A stretch of DNA of 64,000 bases from SFWF01 sp045638145 (GTDB lineage Bacteria > Bacillota > Clostridia > Oscillospirales > Acutalibacteraceae), in NCBI GenBank assembly GCA_045638145.1, contig JAZUAU010000024.1, positions 1-64,000 of the forward strand. Direction: 5' to 3'. A model generated the notes under the pieces. It saw only the letters and a list, made by a program, of their open reading frames with translations, did not search any database and had not been told where the DNA came from. Every line of letters begins with the position of its first letter. Within the stretch, counting starts at the first letter, position 1. Shown here piece by piece: positions 25,875 to 33,585 of the stretch. A program made the translations under genes and the position numbers.

Positions 25875-27120
25875 TGTCAATTTCGATTAAAAAGTTCCGC
25901 AATTCGAACCTGACAGTAACATTATTTGGTTTAATTTTGAGAGAAGAAAAGCTCTTCTTTTTGGTCGGGTGTTTTTTTGTTATTGTACGAATGAATTCTA
26001 TAACTATTATAGAATTCTATGTACTCCTTTATTGAGTCTTTTAGGTCCCTTTCTGAACGATAATGTCTAACATAAAACTCTTCTTTTTTAAGAGTTGTAT
26101 TAAACGATTCCATTACAGCATTATCGTGTGGCTCACCGGGATTTGAAAACGAAGATTTAATGCCTAGTTCCTTCAAATATGTTCTAAATGTTCTTGAAGT
26201 ATAATTTGCTCCTTGGTCGGAATGGAATAATAACAATAAATCAGTAGGGTTCCTTAATTTATATGCAGCACCTAGCGTACTTTTTGTAAGCTGGGTGCTG
26301 TTTTTGCTTGAAAATCGGAATCCCACTACCTTTCTTGCATACAAATCTAAAACTATGCACAGGAAGATTTTCTTGTGCTTAAATTTAAGCTCTGTAACAT
26401 CGCTAACCCAAACTTCATTAGGTCTTGAAACATCAAATTCACGATTTAAAATATTTTTCTTTCTTTCAAGCCTCTTTAAATAGTTCTTTTTAGCATTAGT
26501 TCCTATAACAAACATATCATTTTCCTGCATAACTTTCCTTATTAATTTTACACCGTAATCATAACCTCTGCTTTTTAAAACAGAGTAAATGCGGTTTACA
26601 CCGTAGGTGCGACGGCTTTCATAAAATATTTCTTCAATCAACGGTTTTGCTTCTTCTTGCCGTTTAGCATATACCGTATCACCACGTTTACCGCGAAGCT
26701 TATAGTTGAGATACGAGCTCTTATTAACGTTCATCGCTTCGCAGCAAAGATTAAGACCATATATGTCTTCAATCTTTTCTATGTATTTGTAGCGGGGGAG
26801 TAGTGGCGAATTCGTACCGCACGGAGCACTACTTAGAATATGCAGTTTTTTGTTTGCACGATCCATATTCCTTTTCATTTGGGTGAACGTTAACAGATTG
26901 TCCGTATTATATTTTTGCTTGTATTTATAATCGTTCAACCAACGATAGATGCTTGTTTTGGAAACTTGGTATTTTTCTGCCACATCTTTCACATCGTCTC
27001 CAAAAACCACCTGCTCGATAATACTTGTTTTAATTTTGTCTGAAATAACTTTGTTCATAATTTTTTTCCTCTTTCTTTATATTTTTGGGCTTCAAAGTTA
27101 AAGAACAATCAAAATAACCA
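25875..27120 (-). mobile_element. IS3-family insertion sequence (approximate ends)
   Basis: About 1.25 kb around one transposase gene, the usual IS3 size. Candidate terminal repeats begin TGTCAATTTCGATT (25875) and, on the other strand, TGGTTATTTTGATT (from 27120): 10 of 14 positions agree and both begin TG. No matching target duplication is evident, so the ends are tentative. Confidence 0.5.
25931..27058 (-). CDS. IS3-family transposase (DDE, single frame)
   Basis: 375 residues with an N-terminal helix-turn-helix (VFGDDVKDVAEKYQVSKTSIYRWL), an HTH_21-like region (YGVNRIYSVLKSRGY) and an rve integrase core. The acidic triad is visible: D in WVSDVTEL, D in HSDQGANY, and E in NAVMESFNTTLKKE. 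Most IS3 elements make the transposase from two overlapping frames by frameshifting; here HTH and catalytic parts are in one uninterrupted frame. The coding sequence looks intact, so the element may still be active. Confidence 0.9.
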   Translation of the reverse strand: MNKVISDKIKTSIIEQVVFGDDVKDVAEKYQVSKTSIYRWLNDYKYKQKYNTDNLLTFTQMKRNMDRANKKLHILSSAPCGTNSPLLPRYKYIEKIEDIYGLNLCCEAMNVNKSSYLNYKLRGKRGDTVYAKRQEEAKPLIEEIFYESRRTYGVNRIYSVLKSRGYDYGVKLIRKVMQENDMFVIGTNAKKNYLKRLERKKNILNREFDVSRPNEVWVSDVTELKFKHKKIFLCIVLDLYARKVVGFRFSSKNSTQLTKSTLGAAYKLRNPTDLLLLFHSDQGANYTSRTFRTYLKELGIKSSFSNPGEPHDNAVMESFNTTLKKEEFYVRHYRSERDLKDSIKEYIEFYNSYRIHSYNNKKTPDQKEELFFSQN

Positions 27121-27282
27121 CCTTCCTTTATCTCTATTTTAATATATTTAATGTTTTCTTGAAACTGAAAAATGAACTTCTCCATATTGTAAATACAAAT
27201 GTTTTCGGAAAAGACATTAAAGGAGTCACGTTTATGTTTAATTTTTACTGTATTGGAAAAGATAGAGAAAGGAGGAGTTCGA

Positions 27283-27474
27283 GTGAAAGATTATAAAGAT
27301 ATTGAGAACACAAGATATATTATCAGCAGAGTCTTTGCAAAGAATAAAACCACCGCTATGCTTATTGAACAGCGTGTAAAAGATATAAAAAATAATGCTC
27401 CGTCGCTTGAAGTGAACGGCACAATGGTGTATAATAATTTTAGTGGTTCGATTCAGTCGAAGGAGGGACTATGA
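27283..27474 (+). CDS. Small protein coupled to serine recombinase
   Basis: 63 residues from GTG 27283, chosen because AAAGGAGG lies eight bases upstream; the longer frame from 27199 has no such signal. It is basic and mostly helical (FAKNKTTAMLIEQRVKDIKN). Its last codons overlap the recombinase start by four bases (ATGA), so they are translationally coupled. No family recognised. Large serine recombinases need a directionality factor for excision, often a small protein encoded nearby, which makes this a candidate. Confidence 0.6.
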   Translation: MKDYKDIENTRYIISRVFAKNKTTAMLIEQRVKDIKNNAPSLEVNGTMVYNNFSGSIQSKEGL

Positions 27475-29120
27475 GAGTCGAACAAAATAAAATTGCTTTT
27501 GCTTATTTTAGGTTATCCCGAGAAGAAGCACAGAAAAGCGAATCTTCAAGTATTACAAACCAACGTATGATCGTGACCAAATATTGCGAGCAACATGGTA
27601 TCAACCTTGTTCGCGAATTTGTTGATGACGGTTATTCGGGTGGTAACTTTGACCGACCAGGATTTCAGGAAATGATGCGAGAATTAAACAAAGGTTTGGC
27701 AAATACGGTAATCACTAAAGACTTATCCCGTCTTGGCCGTGATATGCGAGAATCGAGTTATTATGCCGAACAGTTTTTTCCTGAGCACGATGTGAGATAT
27801 ATCGCCATTGCTGATAACTTTGATAGTGAAGATGACAATGTGATGGCACCGTTCCAATTCGCTATGAACGAGGTGTATCTGCGTGACGGTTCACGAAAGG
27901 TTAAGGATGTGCTTAGAACCAAACGTCAAGACGGTTTGTATTGCGCCTGTCCGCCTTATGGATATAAAAAGGCGAACCGCAACAAAAACAAGCTTGTTCC
28001 CGATGAAGTTACTGCACCCATAGTACAAAGAATATTTAGCGCTGCTGCAAGCGGCGATTCATCAAGAAAGATAGCACAGGATTTAAATAATGACGGTGTT
28101 ATTCCACCGCTTAAATATCGTGTGCTGTATCGAGATGAATTCAGCGAAGAAGGTGCTGCAAGAGCTTCTGACCTTTGGAACTATACAACTGTTAAGCGCA
28201 TCTTAAAGAATGAAGTTTATCTTGGTCATACAGTTTTAGGTAAAACAAAAAAAGCAAGTGCAAAGTCAAAAAAGAAGGTTGCTATCCCACAGGAAAGATG
28301 GGCGATAACCGAGAATACCCACGAAGCATTGGTAAGTGAAGAAATCTTTCAAAAAGCACACGATAATATGGGTAAGGGCACTCGCAATTTTCAGCAGTAT
28401 GACCATGTTAGAAAAAGCATTTTTTCGGGTGTTGCTTACTGTGCACTTTGCGGACACGCTTTGTGTTCTTGCGGAACGGTTTACAAGGGACAGCGAGAAA
28501 AGTATTGGTATCTTTCTTGCATAAACAAGCGTAAGGATATTAACGAGCCCTGTAAAGGCACAAGAATTCGCTACGCTGACCTTATTGAGCTTATAACTGA
28601 AGATTTGAACTCCCTGATTTCTCTAACTGATGAGCAAATTGATGTAATTGTAGAACACATTATTCAAGAGGAAAATTCAGATAATGCCGCAAAGGCAAGA
28701 AAAGTCCGCCGAGAAAAACTTCAAGGCAGACTAGGTATTATTGATAAGATTATTCCAAAACTCTATGTAGACAACGCAGAGGGAAAACTTGATGATGACC
28801 GACTAAGTTCAATGGTTGATGATTTGCAAAAGGAATCTGTCGCAATTAAAAAGGAACTTTTAGAGCTTAGCGAGGATGCAGTACAGACAAGCAAAAGTGA
28901 TAGTTACAAAATGTTCTTTGAACTCACTAGACAGCATACCCATATCGAGACGCTTGACCGTGATACTTTGCTTACATTCGTTGACAGAATCGAGGTAGGA
29001 CCTAAAATTCTGCCTGAAGGTAAGGTGAAAGCTAGTCATAGAAACTCAGAGTTTCAGCAAGAGATACGTATATTTTACAAGTTCGTGGGTGAAATGGACA
29101 AAATAAAAACCAATGCTTGA
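27471..29120 (+). CDS. Large serine recombinase (site-specific integrase)
   Basis: 549 residues. The N-terminal resolvase domain has the nucleophilic serine S16 in YFRLSRE and conserved ITKDLSRLGRD; then a recombinase domain (PPYGYKKANRNKNKLVPDE), a zinc-ribbon domain (CALCGHALCSCG ... CINK ... C, about residues 322-362) and a C-terminal coiled coil. This is the full TnpX/phiC31-type layout, so it should be active. It is the last island gene; about 60 bases further lies the truncated SASP gene, so this enzyme most likely inserted the island there. Confidence 0.92.
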   Translation: MRVEQNKIAFAYFRLSREEAQKSESSSITNQRMIVTKYCEQHGINLVREFVDDGYSGGNFDRPGFQEMMRELNKGLANTVITKDLSRLGRDMRESSYYAEQFFPEHDVRYIAIADNFDSEDDNVMAPFQFAMNEVYLRDGSRKVKDVLRTKRQDGLYCACPPYGYKKANRNKNKLVPDEVTAPIVQRIFSAAASGDSSRKIAQDLNNDGVIPPLKYRVLYRDEFSEEGAARASDLWNYTTVKRILKNEVYLGHTVLGKTKKASAKSKKKVAIPQERWAITENTHEALVSEEIFQKAHDNMGKGTRNFQQYDHVRKSIFSGVAYCALCGHALCSCGTVYKGQREKYWYLSCINKRKDINEPCKGTRIRYADLIELITEDLNSLISLTDEQIDVIVEHIIQEENSDNAAKARKVRREKLQGRLGIIDKIIPKLYVDNAEGKLDDDRLSSMVDDLQKESVAIKKELLELSEDAVQTSKSDSYKMFFELTRQHTHIETLDRDTLLTFVDRIEVGPKILPEGKVKASHRNSEFQQEIRIFYKFVGEMDKIKTNA

Positions 29121-29153
29121 TTTTTGGCTGACTTTAACAAAATATGTAATAAA

Positions 29154-29222
29154 ACTCAACCGTTTTAAGATGGGCGGGGTACACCAACCTCGTTTGCAGC
29201 TTCCATCTTAAAACGGTTGAGT
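29154..29222. repeat. 20-bp perfect inverted repeat at the island junction
   Basis: ACTCAACCGTTTTAAGATGG (29154-29173) and its exact reverse complement (29203-29222), 29 bases apart. The right arm is coding sequence of the SASP remnant (the part for ALNRFKM); the left arm lies on the island side. It may be an attachment-site feature or the trace of an inversion. Confidence 0.85.
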
Positions 29223-29257
29223 GCATCCTTTGCCTCGGGAACTACGTTCTTTGGCAT
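29165..29257 (-). pseudogene. Truncated alpha/beta-type small acid-soluble spore protein gene
   Basis: On the minus strand, a GGAGGG site (29261-29270) is followed by ATG at 29257 and a 30-codon frame whose product contains PEAKDALNRFKMEAANEVGV, the conserved N-terminal half of alpha/beta SASPs. A complete SASP is about 60-70 residues; here the frame leaves the family after GV and stops five codons later at 29165. Alpha/beta SASPs coat spore DNA. The break near 29175-29185 lies next to the serine recombinase, so this is most likely the right junction (attR) of the island, with the rest of the gene beyond the unseen left end. Confidence 0.8.
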
Positions 29258-29348
29258 TTTGTTTCCCTCCTTTTCTTTTTTGCGTTTGCATTATTATTGT
29301 GAATCGAAAAAAGAATATTATAAGAGGTAAAATTTAGAAAAGAAACTA

Positions 29349-30302
29349 TTACATTCCTAGAGCTGCAGCACCGATTATTCCTGCACTGTTTCCAAGCTCA
29401 GCGATTTTGATTTGAGAGAAATTTATTTGATTTTCAGCACCGTATTCTTCCTTTCTGATTAGCTTTACTAGGGGTTTCAGCAGATAGTCACCTTCGCCGC
29501 AAACACCACCACCAATGCAAAGTACTTCAGGCTGAAAAATATTAATCATATTTGTAAGTCCGCAGGCCAGATATTTAATATAAGTATTAACTACCTCAGT
29601 GCCTGCCTTATCGTTTTTCCTTGCTGCCTTGAATGCAGTAAGTCCGTCAACGTTTTCAATTTTATGATTAACAATATCCCACATAACTGATTCGTGATAT
29701 TTTTCCATTTTTTCTTTAGTCATATTGATAAGACCGGTTGCTGAGCTATATGCCTCAAAGCAGCCGCGTCTTCCACAGGTGCAAGGTTTTCCACCGAATT
29801 CAATAACTGTATGACCTAGTTCCGCACCGCAATAGTTAAAACCGGAATAAAGCTTTCCACCAATTACTACACCGCCGCCAACGCCTGTACCGAGAGTAAT
29901 CATAACGAGGTCAGAATAACCCTTGCCTGCGCCCGCCTTTGCTTCGGCAAGGGCAGCCGCATTCGCATCGTTTTCAAGATATACCTTGTTCACGGGAATA
30001 CGGTTTTTGAGCTCTGCTACTATAGGATAATCAACCATGGGAATATTATTACAGTAGCGTACAATTCCTTTTACAGGATCAATTGAACCGGGAGCGGCAA
30101 TACCTACATGCGCAATTTCGTTAAATGTAATGCCTAAACGGTTAATGATTGTCTTGCAAAGCTCTGCTATATCATCCATAATATCGGAGGTTGGTCGGTG
30201 CGCATCGGTTGGAACCTTGTCCTTGAGTAATATATTAAATTTCTCGTCAACAAGACCGATGGCAATATTTGTTCCGCCCAGGTCGACGCCTAAATAATAC
30301 AT
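29349..30302 (-). CDS. ROK-family glucokinase
   Basis: 317 residues from ATG at 30302, preceded by AGGTGA; a longer frame from 30341 has no good site. GVDLGGTNIAIG is the phosphate-1 motif, DANAAALAEA the catalytic aspartate region, and CTCGRRGCFEAY the ROK zinc-binding cysteine cluster (CxCGxxGCxE). It should phosphorylate glucose or a related hexose with ATP in the cytoplasm. It diverges from the nagA operon, so an amino-sugar kinase is a possible alternative. First intact chromosomal gene after the island. Confidence 0.88.
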   Translation of the reverse strand: MYYLGVDLGGTNIAIGLVDEKFNILLKDKVPTDAHRPTSDIMDDIAELCKTIINRLGITFNEIAHVGIAAPGSIDPVKGIVRYCNNIPMVDYPIVAELKNRIPVNKVYLENDANAAALAEAKAGAGKGYSDLVMITLGTGVGGGVVIGGKLYSGFNYCGAELGHTVIEFGGKPCTCGRRGCFEAYSSATGLINMTKEKMEKYHESVMWDIVNHKIENVDGLTAFKAARKNDKAGTEVVNTYIKYLACGLTNMINIFQPEVLCIGGGVCGEGDYLLKPLVKLIRKEEYGAENQINFSQIKIAELGNSAGIIGAAALGM

Positions 30303-30371
30303 GAAATCACCTGAATCGTAAATTTTTATACATTTTATCAAATATTCAATAAAAAGTAAAGAAATAATACT

Positions 30372-30399
30372 TTGAAAATATCGTACTGTGTGTTATAAT
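30372..30399 (+). promoter_or_regulatory. Promoter of nagA operon
   Basis: TTGAAA (30372-30377), 16-base spacer, TATAAT (30394-30399); the nagA start follows at 30433 behind AGGAGG. Confidence 0.75.
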
Positions 30400-30432
30400 T
30401 TACTAAAAAGGAATTAATAGGAGGTAGACTAT

Positions 30433-31572
30433 ATGAAATATATTGTTAACGGCAGTATCATTTTAAAGGATGGAATTGTCGATGATCATGTTCTTGCATA
30501 TGATAACAAGATTTGCGGAATTACTACCAAAGAAGAAATTCCCGCAGGTGCAGAAATTATCGATGCAAATGGCGGCTATGTTGCACCCGGTCTTGTAGAT
30601 ATTCACATTCACGGTTATCTTGGTGAGGATGCTTCCGACGGAAGTGCCGACGGTATCAGAAATATGGCAAACGGTATTATGAAAAATGGCGTAACCTCTT
30701 GGTGTCCTACTACTATGACAGTTAGCATGGAAGAAATCAATACCGCGCTTGATACAGTTCGTTCCTTAAAGGAAGAAAGCAAGTCTTGGGACGGTGCTGA
30801 AATTCTAGGTGTAAACCTTGAAGGCCCCTACATTAATCCCAAGAAGAAGGGAGCACAGGCTGAAACCCACATTAAGCCCCTTGATGCTGACTTCGTTATA
30901 AAGAATTCAGACGTTATTTCGGTTGCTACCGTTGCTCCCGAAATGAAAGGCGGTTGTGAGGGAATTACCAAGATTCGTGAAAACTGTAATGTTAGAGTTT
31001 CTGTTGGTCACACCGACGCCAGCTTTGAAGAAACAATGGCAGGCATTGATGCAGGCGCAACACATATTACACACCTTTTTAATGCACAGACTGCTCTTCA
31101 TCACAGAAACCCGGGTGTAGTTGGTGCAGCACTTCTTCGTGACGTTTATACCGAGCTTATCTGCGATACCTTTCACGTACATAAGGGGCTTTTCGAGCTT
31201 ATCGCAAAAATTAAGGGTGACAAGCTTGTTCTTATAACCGACTGCACACGTGCAGGCGGTATGCCTGATGGAGAATATACCCTCGGAGGACAAAAGATAT
31301 TCGTAAACGGAATTGAGTGTCTACTTGAGGACGGTACTATTGCAGGAAGTGTTTTAAAGCTTAATAATGCAGTTCGCAATGTTTATTACAACACTGACAT
31401 GCCTTTATGGAGCGTATTTGCGGCAGCTAGCCTAAACCCTGCCACTGCAATCGGTGTGGATGATCGCAAGGGTTCGCTTGATGCAGGTAAGGATGCGGAT
31501 ATTATAATCACCGACGGTGATTTTAATGTATTAAAAACTATTATCGGAGGAGAAGTTAAATATGAAATTTGA
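30433..31572 (+). CDS. nagA: N-acetylglucosamine-6-phosphate deacetylase
   Basis: 379 residues, the usual length. DIHIHGYLGEDASDG carries the first metal motif (HxH), NLEGPYINP the catalytic-site glutamate, SVGHTDAS and THLFNAQTALHHR the further histidine ligands, and ITDCTRAGG the catalytic aspartate. It removes acetate from GlcNAc-6-phosphate to give glucosamine-6-phosphate. The following ROK-like gene starts within its last 11 bases. No nagB is in this window. Confidence 0.93.
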   Translation: MKYIVNGSIILKDGIVDDHVLAYDNKICGITTKEEIPAGAEIIDANGGYVAPGLVDIHIHGYLGEDASDGSADGIRNMANGIMKNGVTSWCPTTMTVSMEEINTALDTVRSLKEESKSWDGAEILGVNLEGPYINPKKKGAQAETHIKPLDADFVIKNSDVISVATVAPEMKGGCEGITKIRENCNVRVSVGHTDASFEETMAGIDAGATHITHLFNAQTALHHRNPGVVGAALLRDVYTELICDTFHVHKGLFELIAKIKGDKLVLITDCTRAGGMPDGEYTLGGQKIFVNGIECLLEDGTIAGSVLKLNNAVRNVYYNTDMPLWSVFAAASLNPATAIGVDDRKGSLDAGKDADIIITDGDFNVLKTIIGGEVKYEI

Positions 31573-32935
31573 AGCTAAATTAGACAAAGGCTTTAAGCCT
31601 ATGATACTTGTTTATAACGATTTTATCGCTAGAGCAAAAGCAGCAAACGGCGAAAAGCTCGTTATTGGAATTGAGCGTAACAACGGATTTGTTTCTGCAT
31701 TTGAAATGGTTGTTTTCCCTGACGGCACAGGTCACGATGAGGAAAATCTCGGTATCGTTGAGCGTATAGTTAAGACTCTTCTTTGGGTTCGCGGCGGTTA
31801 CAAGGTTATTATCGCCGGTTCTAAGCTAATTTATGATGGAATTGCTAAAATTTATGCTGCAGATGGTGACCGTGCATTCGATAACGATTTTATGGCAGGA
31901 GTTTATGAAAAGAACTTTGAGGTAGTTTGGAAGCCTATTAATGAAGCTCTTGTAACAAGCGAGTCTGCTACACCTGTTGGACGTCATTTAGACGGTTGCC
32001 GTATTGGATTTGACGCAGGCGGCTCTGATAGAAAGGTTAGTGCTGTTATAGACGGAGAAAGCGTTTATTCCGAAGAGGTTGTTTGGTTCCCAAAACTCAA
32101 TGCTGACCCCCAGTATCAGTACGACGGAATTCTTTCTGCGATGAAGTCTGCCGCTGAGCATATGCCAAGGGTTGATGCTATCGGCGTTTCTTCTGCAGGC
32201 GTTTATGTTGACAACCGTATAATGGTTGCATCTCTTTTCCTCAAGGTTTCAAAGGAAGACTTTGAAAAGAGAGTTAAGAATATGTATATCGATATAGCTC
32301 GGGAATTTGGCGAGAACGTGCCCCTTGAAGTTGCAAACGACGGCGACGTTACCGCACTTGCAGGAGCTATGGATCTTAACGACGATTCCGTACTCGGTAT
32401 TGCTATGGGTACAAGTGAAGCAGGAGGTTATGTTGATCCCTCGGGCAATATTACCGGCTGGCTTAATGAGCTTGCTTTCGTTCCCGTTGACTATTCCAAG
32501 GAAGCAATGATTGATGAGTGGTCGGGTGATATCGGCTGCGGTGTCAAGTATTTTTCTCAGGATGCTGTAATTAAGCTTGCTCCTGCTGCAGGTATTGAGC
32601 TTGATGAGGCACTTTCTCCCGCTGAAAAGCTTAAGGTTGTTCAGGGACTTATGGCAGAAAACGATCCCAGAGCTGTTGCAATCTACGATTCTATAGGTGT
32701 CTACTTCGGCTATGCAATCGCTTACTATAGCCTCTTCTATAATATTAAGCATGTTCTTATTATGGGCCGAGTTACTTCGGGAGAGGGCGGAGTTATCATT
32801 CTTGACCGCGCTAACGAGGTTCTTAAGAATGAATTTCCCGAACTGGCTTCGAAGTGCGAGCTTCATATTCCTGATGAGTCAAGCCGCCGTGTTGGTCAGT
32901 CTATTGCTGCTGCAAGCCTTCCTGAAATTAAATAA
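31562..32935 (+). CDS. ROK/ASKHA-fold sugar kinase-like protein
   Basis: 457 residues, longer than usual ROK kinases (about 300). Residues 1-135 form an unrecognised N-terminal part; from about 140 the ASKHA fold appears: RIGFDAGGSDRKVSAVI (phosphate-1-like), VANDGDVTALAGA (the N-D-G-D catalytic region) and GIAMGTSEAGGYV (phosphate-2). It overlaps nagA by 11 bases with GGAGG inside the nagA end, so it is translationally coupled and probably handles an amino sugar, perhaps as a GlcNAc kinase feeding NagA. Substrate is inference. A strong terminator follows. Confidence 0.75.
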   Translation: MKFEAKLDKGFKPMILVYNDFIARAKAANGEKLVIGIERNNGFVSAFEMVVFPDGTGHDEENLGIVERIVKTLLWVRGGYKVIIAGSKLIYDGIAKIYAADGDRAFDNDFMAGVYEKNFEVVWKPINEALVTSESATPVGRHLDGCRIGFDAGGSDRKVSAVIDGESVYSEEVVWFPKLNADPQYQYDGILSAMKSAAEHMPRVDAIGVSSAGVYVDNRIMVASLFLKVSKEDFEKRVKNMYIDIAREFGENVPLEVANDGDVTALAGAMDLNDDSVLGIAMGTSEAGGYVDPSGNITGWLNELAFVPVDYSKEAMIDEWSGDIGCGVKYFSQDAVIKLAPAAGIELDEALSPAEKLKVVQGLMAENDPRAVAIYDSIGVYFGYAIAYYSLFYNIKHVLIMGRVTSGEGGVIILDRANEVLKNEFPELASKCELHIPDESSRRVGQSIAAASLPEIK

Positions 32936-32945
32936 TTTGACATTC

Positions 32946-32979
32946 AACCGCTCTTTTAACGAAGAGCGGTTATTTTTTT
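32946..32979 (+). terminator. Intrinsic terminator of nagA operon
   Basis: A 10-bp perfect stem (32946-32955 with 32962-32971) followed by ATTTTTTT. Confidence 0.9.
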
Positions 32980-32999
32980 ATTGATTACACATAATTTTA

Positions 33000-33028
33000 T
33001 TGACAGAAAAAATTAATAATGTTATAAT
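33000..33028 (+). promoter_or_regulatory. Promoter of T-box gatCAB-aspS operon
   Basis: TTGACA (33000-33005), 17-base spacer, TATAAT (33023-33028), a consensus promoter directly ahead of the T-box leader. Confidence 0.85.
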
Positions 33029-33034
33029 TTTTAA

Positions 33035-33276
33035 AGCGAAGACGGGAAAGAGTAGCACCCTACCAGCCTTTAAGTGAGCCGCAGATAGTGTGAATGAGGT
33101 AGCGCTGACGGTGTGAAAGACCTCCCAGAGCAGTCGGAAGAAAGCGTAGGCGATTAGACCCGACCGTGTAAAGAGCGTTAATCTTTTTAAAGTGAGCCGT
33201 TCTGGCTAATTTGGGTGGCACCGCGGAAGTAATGTCTTTCGTCCCGAAATTATGGGATGATTGGCATTTTTTGTTT
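33035..33276 (+). promoter_or_regulatory. T-box leader (tRNA-sensing riboswitch)
   Basis: About 240 bases of leader between promoter and gatC. It has GGGAAAGAGTAG near the 5' end (stem I), the T-box itself GGGTGGCACCGCGG (33213-33226), and a terminator hairpin (33239-33245 with 33254-33260, extendable) followed by TTTTTT. Uncharged tRNA pairs with the T-box bulge and favours the antiterminator, switching on the genes. Given the gatCAB-aspS genes downstream, the sensed tRNA should be Asn or Asp. A GAC lies on the 3' side of the likely specifier loop (next to CCCG that pairs with CGGG), so Asp is possible; I could not settle the codon. Confidence 0.9.
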
Positions 33277-33292
33277 TTAAGGGAGTGAAAAA

Positions 33293-33577
33293 ATGATTTC
33301 AGAAGATGAAGTATTATATCTTGCGCGGCTTTCAAAGCTGACTTTTAGCGATGCTGAAGCAAAGGCTATGATAACCGATATTGAAGCGCTTGTTTCTTAT
33401 TTTGAAAATCTTAATTCACTTGAACTTGAGGGAATTGAACCTAAATCTCACGTATTCGATATTGTAAATATTATGCGAGACGATACCGTAAATGATTCTA
33501 CGCCGAGAGAAGAAATTTTAAAGAATTCCGCAAAAACTAACGGCGAATCTTTTATAGTTCCTTGTGCGGTTAAGTGA
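33293..33577 (+). CDS. gatC: Aspartyl/glutamyl-tRNA amidotransferase subunit C
   Basis: 94 residues, the family length. The N terminus (EVLYLARLSKLTFSD), a central NSLELEGIEPKSHV and VNIMRDDTVN match GatC, the belt-like subunit that holds GatA and GatB together. It converts misacylated Glu-tRNA(Gln) or Asp-tRNA(Asn) together with the other subunits. First gene after the T-box. Confidence 0.93.
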   Translation: MISEDEVLYLARLSKLTFSDAEAKAMITDIEALVSYFENLNSLELEGIEPKSHVFDIVNIMRDDTVNDSTPREEILKNSAKTNGESFIVPCAVK

Positions 33578-33585
33578 GGGTGGTT

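Larger units (their letters stand above)
1..29180. mobile_element. Integrated genomic island (right-hand portion)
   Basis: Everything from the window start to the broken spore-protein gene is accessory in character: a secretion-like operon, helicase, AAA+ and VWA genes, an extra ligase and polymerase, an IS element, and last a large serine recombinase. The recombinase stop lies about 60 bases from a truncated alpha/beta SASP gene, the expected picture when such an integrase inserts its element into a conserved chromosomal gene. Conserved housekeeping genes begin directly after. The left end is outside the window, so size and left attachment site are unknown. It could also be two nested elements. 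This is an inference from gene content and the broken gene. Confidence 0.65.
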
